Program-made: the position numbers and the translations under genes
The notes under the pieces: model-generated
Database searches by the model: none
Told to the model about the DNA's origin: nothing
What the model saw: only the letters and a program-made list of their open reading frames with translations
Part shown: one piece after another, positions 1 through 5,954 of the stretch
How the letters are laid out: every line of letters begins with the position of its first letter
How positions within the stretch are numbered: the stretch's first letter is position 1
Origin: Bifidobacterium breve
GTDB taxonomy: Bacteria; Actinomycetota; Acidimicrobiia; IMCC26256; PALSA-555
Direction: 5' to 3'
Assembly: GCA_945889545.1 (NCBI GenBank)
Contig: CAMDCC010000076.1
Location: 1-10,584, forward strand
Length of the DNA stretch: 10,584 nucleotides

Positions 1-1164
1 CGGGCCGTCGCCGGACAGAAGGTTTGCGAGTCCGGTGTCGGACGCGATTGCCGTCATCGGATCACCGGCCGGGTTGGTGAGTGCGAAGGGCCGCGTCGTC
101 GTGAGCTCGGTCGACCGGGGAGTGAGCGCGCTCGATTCGACCACCACGCGGTCCACTGCGCTCGAAACAAGTCGGGCGAGCGTTGCCGAGTCGACCGGGC
201 GCGCCACCGCGGTGCTCGTGTCGAGCCGATCACCGAAGAACCGTTTCAGCGCCTCGTTGCCCTCGATGAGCTGCCTGTCGACGGCGTTGATCATCCCCGC
301 GCGCAGGAGTGAGGGGAGGTCAACTGGCACATACGTGCTGGCGACGGTCTGGGACGTTCCGAACGCGCTCTTGAGCGCGGCCGCTCCGGTCGCGTACAAC
401 GCAGGTTCCGTCTCGGCGACCGCATCCCATGTCTCCAAGGTCTCGGGACCGGGTACCAGCGTGATCGGCACCCCGGCGGCGCGCCCGAGGGCAGCAACTT
501 GGCGTCCAAGTCGTCCATCGGGCTCGAGCTGCGTGAGCACCGCGGGGTCGAACCCCGAGCCAGGGATCACTGCGGGCGCGGCACTCAGCGGCCAGACCCA
601 TGCGACTCCGAGCGGGCTGACCACGGGATCCGGGCTTCCGAACGGCGCGACCACCGGGAGATAGGTGACGAAGCCAGCCAGCGTCCGTAGGTCGGCGTCG
701 CGCAGCTCGATCTCGAGTGGGTACACCCCGGGCCTACTGGCGCGAAGCAGCGCGGCCAAACCTGACCGCGGTCCGGTCCTCTCTTCCAACCCCACGACGA
801 GCGTGCGGTTGCCGTTGGCGTCGACGGCAAGGGCGTCGAGTGGAACGTCGACGGTATCCAAGGACGAGCCGAGGTTCTGTCCGTCGAGGCTGCGGTCGAA
901 GTCGTCGCGGGAGTCGAGTGCTTGGTGCGCAACCACACTGATCGTGTACCCGGCGCCCGGCGCCGCGCCCTCGACGCGCAGCGTCGCATTCAGGCTTCCC
1001 CCGACGAGCGCCCACGGGTTCTGCTCGACCAGTGTCAGCGAGGTCTCTGGCGGCCCCGCTGCGGCGGGCGCGCCAACGACGAGACCCGGCACAACAACCG
1101 CGGCGAGCAGAAGCGCTGCGATGGAGCAGCTGCGCACGCCCCGCCGCCTGGGGGCTGCGCTCAC
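1..1164 (-). CDS. Large exported protein, DUF6049/Rv3909-like (N-terminal part, runs off left edge)
   Basis: This minus-strand frame stays open from a GTG at 1164 to the window edge, giving 388 residues of a longer protein. The N-terminus has an Arg-rich n-region (PRRRGVRS) and a hydrophobic stretch at about residues 14-33, followed by an Ala-rich possible cleavage site near residue 37, so it looks exported. No catalytic motif is visible. The mature part begins with a beta-rich section, and the segment VVSPLGVAWVWPLSAAP at about residues 182-198 resembles the 'P-x-x-x-x-WPL' element I associate with DUF6049 proteins. In mycobacteria that family (Rv3909) lies next to the lipid II flippase gene murJ, so murJ may follow beyond the left edge. 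The GTG overlaps the TGA of the upstream acetyltransferase gene by 4 bp, which suggests translational coupling. The exported nature is fairly safe. The family name is a recollection-based inference and the function is unknown. Confidence 0.6.
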   Translation of the reverse strand, partial: MSAAPRRRGVRSCSIAALLLAAVVVPGLVVGAPAAAGPPETSLTLVEQNPWALVGGSLNATLRVEGAAPGAGYTISVVAHQALDSRDDFDRSLDGQNLGSSLDTVDVPLDALAVDANGNRTLVVGLEERTGPRSGLAALLRASRPGVYPLEIELRDADLRTLAGFVTYLPVVAPFGSPDPVVSPLGVAWVWPLSAAPAVIPGSGFDPAVLTQLEPDGRLGRQVAALGRAAGVPITLVPGPETLETWDAVAETEPALYATGAAALKSAFGTSQTVASTYVPVDLPSLLRAGMINAVDRQLIEGNEALKRFFGDRLDTSTAVARPVDSATLARLVSSAVDRVVVESSALTPRSTELTTTRPFALTNPAGDPMTAIASDTGLANLLSGDGP

Positions 1165-1766
1165 AGGGTCCGGTCGAGCACGCAGAGCCCGACTGGGAGG
1201 CGCCGGAAGCCGCACGACTCGTAGAGCGCGAGCGCGCCTTCATTGGTCCACTGCGTGTTCACCAGTGCGCGGTTGGCATCGTGGTGCTGAAGCCACCGCA
1301 ACGCGTCGAACACGAGTGTCTGACCCCAACCCATGCGGCGCCCGTCGGGATGGACGGCGATTCGCTGGAGATACCCGCGTCGTCCCGCGCGTCCGGTGAT
1401 CGCGTACGCGACCGGCGCACCAGGAGACGAGGCTTGCGGAGTCGACCCAACGTGATGGTTGCGGCTGGCGCGGTCGCCGATGCGGAACCTGACGGCTGGT
1501 GTCGCGTGGAGTGCATCGGCCAATCCATCGGTCTCGAGGCGCCAGAAGTCGTCGAACGCGAGCCGGTCGAGATCGAGGACGGCGGATCGGTCGATCCTCC
1601 ATGCTCGGCGCAGATGCTCGACACCCTCTTCGACGTGATCTCGTGGCGGCGGCGATCCTTCGGCGAGCACGAGATGCGCGACATCTTTGTGCCCGCGCCA
1701 CGGCGCCACCCGAGCCCAACCGAAGGAGTGGCGCCGCGGCCGTTCGCCTCTCGTGCGTTCGGCCAC
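1161..1766 (-). CDS. GNAT-family N-acetyltransferase
   Basis: A 201-residue protein with a GNAT fold, which transfers an acetyl group from acetyl-CoA to an amine. The C-terminal half carries the diagnostic parts: motif A at about residues 133-159 (LQRIAVHPDGRRMGWGQ, with the R-x-x-G-x-G pyrophosphate-binding loop at 143-148) and motif B at 174-187 (TNEGALALYESCGF). Residues 1-115 are less typical and could be a degenerate first GNAT lobe, as in bilobed enzymes. The substrate cannot be inferred. The start is GTG at 1766, the first start after an in-frame TAG. The gene overlaps the following exported-protein gene by 4 bp and is divergent from the deacetylase-fold gene at 1871. The fold assignment is strong. 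Confidence 0.85.
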   Translation of the reverse strand: MAERTRGERPRRHSFGWARVAPWRGHKDVAHLVLAEGSPPPRDHVEEGVEHLRRAWRIDRSAVLDLDRLAFDDFWRLETDGLADALHATPAVRFRIGDRASRNHHVGSTPQASSPGAPVAYAITGRAGRRGYLQRIAVHPDGRRMGWGQTLVFDALRWLQHHDANRALVNTQWTNEGALALYESCGFRRLPVGLCVLDRTL

Positions 1767-1870
1767 GGCCGGTGAGCGTACCCGTACCGGATCGCGAGCA
1801 CGCGGCCGGGTGCGCTACCGACCACCTGCAGTGGGGCACTTGTGGCGGGGGCACTTGTAGCGTCGCTTCC
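1767..1870. promoter_or_regulatory. Divergent intergenic region with paired start regions
   Basis: These 104 bp separate the GTG start of the minus-strand GNAT gene from the GTG start of the plus-strand deacetylase-fold gene, so promoters for both directions are expected here. I could not find a convincing -35/-10 pair on either strand, and neither start has a strong Shine-Dalgarno sequence. The right half contains a 15-bp direct repeat. The regulatory role is inferred only from gene orientation. Confidence 0.4.
1833..1862. repeat. 15-bp direct repeat, 2 copies
   Basis: GGGGCACTTGTGGCG (1833-1847) is followed directly by GGGGCACTTGTAGCG (1848-1862), with one mismatch. The pair ends 8 bp before the GTG start of the deacetylase-fold gene. 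It could be a tandem operator or simply a small slippage duplication. Confidence 0.8.
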
Positions 1871-2872
1871 GTGCTTCTTGTAGCCGAATCGACGGAGTTT
1901 GCCGCCCACGACCCCGGTCCCGGACACCCAGAGCGGGTGGCGCGTCTCGAGGCCGTGGTCGAGGGTGTACGCGCCGCGGGCGTGGATGACGCGCTCGTCG
2001 AGCTCCCGATTCGCGTCGCGACGCGCTCCGAGCTCGAACGGGTGCACGATGGTGCGCTGCTCGATCGCGTCGAGCAGCTGTGTGCGGCTGGTGGCGGCAT
2101 GATCGACGCCGACACGGTGGTTTCGCGCGGTTCGTGGGACGCGGCGGTCCGCGCGGCCGGTGCCGGCCTCGCCGCAGTCGACGCGTTGCAACGAGGCGTG
2201 GGGCAGGCAGCGTTCCTTGGTCTGCGGCCCCCCGGCCACCACGCCACCGCGCACACGCCGATGGGCTTTTGTCTGCTGAACAACGTGGCGGTCGCCGCGG
2301 CCGCGCTCGCCGAACACGGCGAGCGCGTCGTGATCGTTGACTACGACGCGCACCACGGCAATGGCACGCAGGACATCTTCTGGACCGACCCGCGGGTGCT
2401 GTACGTGTCCTTGCACCAGTGGCCCCTCTATCCCGGCACCGGGCGACTCGACGATCGGGGTACCGGAGCGGGTTTCGGAACCACGTGCAACGTTCCGTTC
2501 CCCGCCGGGACGACCGGCGACGTGTATCTGCGCGCGTTTGACGAAGTCATCGAGCCCCTCGTCGAAAGGTTTGCGCCCGACTGGGTGCTCGTATCGGCCG
2601 GGTACGACGCGCATCGAGCCGACCCGCTCACTGGACTCGCACTGAGCGCCGGCGACTACGCCGCGCTTGCCGCCCGAGCGGCGGCTCTTGCACCTCCCGG
2701 CCACGTGATCGTGTTCCTCGAAGGCGGCTACGACCTCGACGCGTTGCGCTCGTGTGTCGCGGCGACGCTTCCTCCCCTGCTTGGTGAGCCCGCGCGGGCC
2801 GACGAGGCGCCCACCGCCGACGGGCCGGGCCAGAACGTCGTCAAGGCCGCGCGCGACCTCTGGCAGCACTGA
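1871..2872 (+). CDS. Histone deacetylase-fold amidohydrolase (class II HDAC / acetylpolyamine amidohydrolase / AcuC-like)
   Basis: A 333-residue zinc-dependent deacetylase of the arginase/HDAC fold, the usual length for bacterial members. The family signatures appear in order: HDPGPGHPER at 13-22, RPPGHHA at 119-125 with the catalytic His pair H123/H124, DYDAHHGNGTQ at 157-167 with zinc ligands D159 and H161, SAGYDAH at 242-248 with the third zinc ligand D246, and EGGYD at 284-288 with the transition-state Tyr Y287. All active-site residues are present, so the enzyme should be active. Bacterial relatives remove acetyl groups from proteins, polyamines or other small amides, and sequence alone does not decide which. 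The GTG at 1871 is chosen because the family starts just before the 'HD-GPGHPER' segment. The open frame continues further upstream, but only opposite the GNAT gene. No strong ribosome binding site is seen. Confidence 0.92.
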   Translation: MLLVAESTEFAAHDPGPGHPERVARLEAVVEGVRAAGVDDALVELPIRVATRSELERVHDGALLDRVEQLCAAGGGMIDADTVVSRGSWDAAVRAAGAGLAAVDALQRGVGQAAFLGLRPPGHHATAHTPMGFCLLNNVAVAAAALAEHGERVVIVDYDAHHGNGTQDIFWTDPRVLYVSLHQWPLYPGTGRLDDRGTGAGFGTTCNVPFPAGTTGDVYLRAFDEVIEPLVERFAPDWVLVSAGYDAHRADPLTGLALSAGDYAALAARAAALAPPGHVIVFLEGGYDLDALRSCVAATLPPLLGEPARADEAPTADGPGQNVVKAARDLWQH

Positions 2873-2892
2873 TTCCGCCGAGATTCCGCCGG
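2871..2892. repeat. 11-bp tandem duplication at the stop of the deacetylase-fold gene
   Basis: GATTCCGCCG at 2871-2880 recurs at 2882-2891 with an 11-bp period. The first copy overlaps the TGA stop (2870-2872). The remaining gap to the next gene has no clear terminator. Confidence 0.8.
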
Positions 2893-2977
2893 TCCTCGCC
2901 AAGAATCCTCACGGGCGGTCTCCGGAATTGGGGCGGTGCTTCAAGCGAGACGCCATCACGGTCGATATCCACTGCCT

Positions 2978-4081
2978 GTGCTGGATCTCGAGAAGTTGCT
3001 CCACCTCGCCGTCGATGAGCGCGCGTCCGACGTCCACCTGAAGGTTGGTGCGCGCCCTCATGTGCGCGTCGACGGCGTGCTCCGGGAGGTGCCTCTCGAC
3101 GTGGTGGAGCCCGAAGACACTGAGCGAGTGATCATGCGGATCCTGTCGGCGGAACGCGTGGAGGCGCTGCGGGCGGGCGGCGAAGCCGACGTCGTGTATG
3201 CGATCCCCGGCGTCGGACGTTTTCGAGCGAGCGCGTTCCGCCAGCAAGGACGTGTCGCGCTCGTGCTCCGCAGGATCGTGCCCGGCGTCCCGAGCATCGA
3301 CGCGCTCGGTCTGCCGCCCGCCGCGGCGCGCTTAGCCGAGGCGCCGGCCGGGCTCGTGCTCGTCGCCGGCCTCGCCGGGTCGGGCCGCACGTCGACGCTC
3401 GCGGCCATGGTGGACCGTGTCAACGCGTCGCGTCCGGCGCACGTGGTGACCATCGAGCAGCCCGTTGAAGTGGTGCATGCCGACAAGCGCGGCGTTGTCG
3501 ATCAACGTGAAGTCGGCATCGACACCGCAAGCTTCCAGACGGGCTTGACCGCGGTGGCGCACCAAGATCCCGACGTGGTGGTGGTCGGTGCTCTTCCCGA
3601 CGCCGACACCGCGATGGGCGCGCTCGAAGTGGCTGACGCCGGCCGACTCGTGCTCGCGGTGACCCAAGGCGTCGGCGCGGTCGATGCCGTCACACGGCTC
3701 GTCGATCGCTTCTCCCCGGCCCAACGCGCGCCCGTTCGCGCACTCCTGGGCCGCACGCTCCGCGGCGTGCTCTGCCAACGGCTCCTGCCGCGCGCTGGAG
3801 GAAGAGGGCGCGTCCCGGCCGTCGAGATCCTCGTGGCCAACGGTCCGGTCTCCGAAGCAGTGGCCGACTCCGACGGGGCCGGACGACTCGAGATCCTGAT
3901 GGCCGAAGGCGACATGTGGGGGATGCAGACCTTCGACCAGAGCCTCGCCAACCTCTACCAACGAGGACTCGTGTCGAGAGAAGACGCCCTCGCCAACGCC
4001 ACCTACGAACCCGGCCTCGCAGTCATGCTCGACGAAGCAAACCGAACCAGAGCCCACGCAGCTACCGCCCCACCCGCGTAA
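2978..4081 (+). CDS. PilT-like type IV pilus/secretion ATPase with degenerate catalytic motifs
   Basis: A 367-residue protein that follows the PilT architecture throughout: an N-terminal PAS-like domain (ASDVHLKVGARPHVRVDG), the arginine segment GRFR (80-83) and RR (98-99), the core RecA-like ATPase domain, and the C-terminal PilT signature MQTFDQSLANLYQRGLVS. PilT normally hydrolyses ATP as a cytoplasmic hexamer to retract pili. Here the catalytic positions are altered. Walker A is GLAGSGRTS with Arg137 for Lys. The Asp box is TIEQPVE with Gln161 for Asp. Walker B is DPDVVVVGALPD with Ala205 for the catalytic Glu. The His box has Arg223 and Gln230 for His. This suggests weak or no ATP hydrolysis, hence a regulatory or structural paralog. 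GTG 2978 gives the standard family N-terminus (VLDLEKLLHLAVDERASD). GTG 2936 is an in-frame alternative adding 14 residues. No other pilus gene is in the window. Confidence 0.82.
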   Translation: MLDLEKLLHLAVDERASDVHLKVGARPHVRVDGVLREVPLDVVEPEDTERVIMRILSAERVEALRAGGEADVVYAIPGVGRFRASAFRQQGRVALVLRRIVPGVPSIDALGLPPAAARLAEAPAGLVLVAGLAGSGRTSTLAAMVDRVNASRPAHVVTIEQPVEVVHADKRGVVDQREVGIDTASFQTGLTAVAHQDPDVVVVGALPDADTAMGALEVADAGRLVLAVTQGVGAVDAVTRLVDRFSPAQRAPVRALLGRTLRGVLCQRLLPRAGGRGRVPAVEILVANGPVSEAVADSDGAGRLEILMAEGDMWGMQTFDQSLANLYQRGLVSREDALANATYEPGLAVMLDEANRTRAHAATAPPA

Positions 4082-4086
4082 CTCAC

Positions 4087-4134
4087 GACTTCGCGCACGA
4101 CCTCGCGCACGACCTCGCGCACGGCTTCGCGCCC
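4087..4134. repeat. 12-bp tandem repeat, 4 copies
   Basis: Four consecutive 12-bp units, consensus GACCTCGCGCAC, begin 5 bp after the stop codon of the PilT-like gene. Units 2 and 3 (4099-4122) are identical. Unit 1 differs at one base and unit 4 at three, and a more diverged fifth unit may continue to 4146. Confidence 0.85.
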
Positions 4135-4151
4135 GGCTCCGGCGCCGGACG

Positions 4152-4277
4152 CCAGGGGTCGGACGGCGGACTCAGACATGCAGTCCGGCCCCCGCTTGTT
4201 CAACGCCCCACCCGATCTCGCCTCGCGCCGCGGCACTGCAGGGGGCCGGCCTGAACTCGCCGGCGCCCGACCCCTGG
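4152..4277. repeat. Inverted repeat, 11-bp perfect arms plus inner extension
   Basis: CCAGGGGTCGG (4152-4162) pairs perfectly with CCGACCCCTGG (4267-4277). After a small internal loop, CGGCG (4164-4168) can pair with CGCCG (4258-4262). Inside lies a further 6-bp hairpin, CGGACT (4167-4172) with AGTCCG (4182-4187) around a 9-nt loop; it overlaps the inner extension by two bases, so the two would compete. This could be a folded RNA of about 126 nt on either strand, but no known family is recognised. Confidence 0.55.
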
Positions 4278-4421
4278 ATCCGACGCGAGTGCACTCTCGC
4301 AGGGCGTGTCCCACTTGGCGCGCGTACGCGAGCGGCGCGGGGCCACTCGTGCTCTGTTGTTCGCGCGCGAAGGGGGCGGGACACTTTGGCTTCCGCGCGA
4401 CAACGGCCGCTCGCGGTAGCG

Positions 4422-5411
4422 CTACGCGGGGGGTTCGACTTGGGGTGGTGCCGGCGCTGGTGCTGGCGCTGCGGGCCGTCCCGTGGCGGTCATGGGCCGT
4501 TCCTTGTTCTCGTCTTGGCGCAGGAGCTCGGCGAGGCCGCCGATTGCGCCGAAGAGGCCGGACATTTCTGTGGGGAGGAAGATCTTGGTTGCCTTGCCGT
4601 CGGCGATGGCGCGGAGGGCTTCCATGTACTTGAGGGCGAGCACGTCGTTGGTGGCGCCACCTTCGTGGATCGCTTCGAACACCTGACGGATCGCGCTGGC
4701 TTCACCTTCGGCGACCGTGGCCTGGCGGATCTTCTCTGCGGTGGCGATCCGCTCGATCGCTTGACCGCGGCCTTCGGCTTCGAGGATCGCGGCCGTCTTC
4801 TCACCCTCGGCCCGCGTAACGGCGGCCTCGCGCACACCCAGAGCCTCGGTGACGACCGCGCGTCGATCGCGCTCCGCCTTCATCTGGTGGTGCATCGACT
4901 GCACGACGTCGGGTGGTGGATCGATCCGCTGGATCTCTACCCGGACAACGCGTGTGCCCCACTTATCGGTCGCGTCGTCGAGGATCTCGCGGAGCCGGGT
5001 GTTGATGGTCTCGCGCGAGGTGAGCGCGGCGTCGAGCTCCATGTCGCCGATGACGTTGCGCAGGTTCGTCTGCGCCAGCTTCGTGATCGCGAGTTGGAAG
5101 TTGGCGATGTTGTAGACGAGACGTTGCGGATCGGTGGCCTCGTAGTAGATGACCGCGTCGACCGAGACCACGACGTTGTCGGAGGTGATGACTTCTTGCG
5201 GAGGAACGTCGGTGACCTGCTCGCGCATGTCGACAAGAAGGATCCGGTCGACGAAGGGCACGATGATGCGCAGCCCGGGGTCGACGGCTTGCTTGAACCG
5301 TCCCAGTCGCTCCACAACACCGCGCTGATACGGGCGCACGATGCGAACCGATCGGAGCGCCACCAGGAACAACATGAATGCGACGACGCCGAGCACGATC
5401 GCGCCAGTCAT
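4422..5411 (-). CDS. SPFH/band-7 membrane protein (stomatin/prohibitin-like)
   Basis: A 329-residue protein with the bacterial stomatin layout. One N-terminal membrane segment lies at about residues 3-20. The SPFH domain starts at VRPYQRGVVERLGRFKQAVDPG (residues 25-46) and includes the conserved stretches VPPQEVITSDNV and VDAVIYYEATDP. An Ala/Glu-rich coiled-coil follows at about 178-250 (EAAVTRAEGEKTAAILEAEG), then a hydrophobic segment near 283-297 and a Pro/Ala-rich tail from about 313. Such proteins assemble into large rings at membrane microdomains and often act with an NfeD partner, which is the gene directly upstream. The start is ATG 5411, preceded by GAAGGGG at a 5-nt spacing, and the gap after nfeD is 10 bp. 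Longer in-frame starts only overlap nfeD. It ends opposite the PilT-like gene without a clear terminator. Confidence 0.92.
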   Translation of the reverse strand: MTGAIVLGVVAFMLFLVALRSVRIVRPYQRGVVERLGRFKQAVDPGLRIIVPFVDRILLVDMREQVTDVPPQEVITSDNVVVSVDAVIYYEATDPQRLVYNIANFQLAITKLAQTNLRNVIGDMELDAALTSRETINTRLREILDDATDKWGTRVVRVEIQRIDPPPDVVQSMHHQMKAERDRRAVVTEALGVREAAVTRAEGEKTAAILEAEGRGQAIERIATAEKIRQATVAEGEASAIRQVFEAIHEGGATNDVLALKYMEALRAIADGKATKIFLPTEMSGLFGAIGGLAELLRQDENKERPMTATGRPAAPAPAPAPPQVEPPA

Positions 5412-5416
5412 TGCAA

Positions 5417-5423
5417 CCCCTTC
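5417..5423 (-). promoter_or_regulatory. Ribosome binding site of the SPFH gene
   Basis: GAAGGGG reads on the minus strand 5 nt before ATG 5411 and overlaps the TGA stop of nfeD. This decides the SPFH start and suggests coupled translation of the pair. Confidence 0.7.
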
Positions 5424-5886
5424 AGCTGGTGATGGATTGGTCGGGCACCACGACGAGCCGCGTGCCTCGAACCGAGAGCACCTTGACTTGGGCGCCGACC
5501 GGGATCTGTACTGCCTCGTCAGTCTCGGCGCGCCACTCGTCGCGCTCGACCCGGACGCGGCCGGTGGCATGGGGTGCCTCGGGGATCTCCTCGATCACGA
5601 CGCCGACCCGCCCGACCCAACGCGTTGCCCCTTCTTGGGCCTCGTCGCCCTGGTGACGCGCCAAGCGCCGGCCGAGCGGTGCAAGCAGAGCGAGCGCACC
5701 GGCAGAGACGCCGACGAAGAGCACCCACTGGAGGGCGACCGAAGCGTCTAGGAACGCGGAGACACACGCGACCGTGGCGCCGATCGCGAAGGAGAGCACG
5801 AAGAACGTGCCGGGCACGGCCAGTTCCCCGGCGGCGCAGGCAACCGCCAAGCCGAGCCAGATCCAACGCCAGGTCTCTGCGTCCAC
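5422..5886 (-). CDS. NfeD-family membrane protein
   Basis: A short NfeD protein of 154 residues. It has about three membrane segments between residues 6 and 75 (WRWIWLGLAVACAAGELAV, FFVLSFAIGATVACVSAFL, LQWVLFVGVSAGALALLAPL). A C-terminal soluble OB-fold domain at about 88-149 includes WVGRVGVVIEEI and GTRLVVVPDQ. The serine-protease domain of long NfeD forms is absent. NfeD proteins are the usual partners of SPFH proteins, and the next gene encodes one. The start is uncertain. GTG 5886 fits the common family start (DAETWRWIWLG), while GTG 5904, right after an in-frame TAG, would add 6 residues. Neither has a well-placed ribosome binding site. The gene is divergent from the CCA-adding enzyme gene, leaving about 50-70 bp for both promoters. 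Confidence 0.88.
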   Translation of the reverse strand: MDAETWRWIWLGLAVACAAGELAVPGTFFVLSFAIGATVACVSAFLDASVALQWVLFVGVSAGALALLAPLGRRLARHQGDEAQEGATRWVGRVGVVIEEIPEAPHATGRVRVERDEWRAETDEAVQIPVGAQVKVLSVRGTRLVVVPDQSITS

Positions 5887-5954
5887 TACCCGCGGACGGT
5901 ACACCCCCTAACGAGGCGTCCTTCAGCCGTTTCGCCCGCGAGAATGGTCGGACG

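Larger units (their letters stand above)
4082..4421. other. Gene-free convergent region, rich in palindromes
   Basis: These 340 bp lie between the stops of two convergent genes. No open frame here resembles a protein, and I could not fold a tRNA. Besides the 12-bp tandem repeat the region holds perfect palindromes: TCCGGCGCCGGA (4138-4149), GAGTGCACTC (4287-4296), CGCGTACGCG (4321-4330), TTCGCGCGCGAA (4360-4371) and GTAGCGCTAC (4416-4425, over the SPFH gene's stop). It also holds a long inverted repeat. There is no hairpin with a T-run that would mark a classical terminator. A structured RNA, a transcription-end region or decayed sequence are all possible. Confidence 0.5.

Noticed and set aside
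35..1399. Two successive plus-strand open frames opposite the exported-protein and GNAT genes
   Set aside because: Both are Ser/Arg/Thr-rich with no domain. The minus-strand frame has a signal peptide and a sensible composition, so these are antisense shadows common in high-GC DNA.
1259..2902. A 547-residue minus-strand open frame through the deacetylase-fold and GNAT genes
   Set aside because: It lies opposite a complete HDAC-fold gene and in a wrong frame of the GNAT gene. Its composition is Arg/Gly-rich without motifs.
4087..4134. CRISPR array at the 12-bp repeats
   Set aside because: The units are 12 bp with no spacers, far from the repeat-spacer layout, and no cas genes are nearby.
4003..4314. 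Minus-strand open frame of 103 residues with repeated REVV units
   Set aside because: The REVV units are just the translation of the 12-bp DNA repeat. The frame runs into the antisense of the PilT-like gene and has no ribosome binding site or recognisable domain.
4290..4400. Possible tRNA or small stable RNA in the GC-rich end of the gene-free stretch
   Set aside because: No cloverleaf with a T-loop GTTCGA-type element and matching acceptor arm could be built; only isolated CG palindromes are present.
4386..5432. Plus-strand open frame of 348 residues opposite the SPFH gene
   Set aside because: It is antisense to a clear SPFH gene with a ribosome binding site. The His/Asp-rich protein has no family features.
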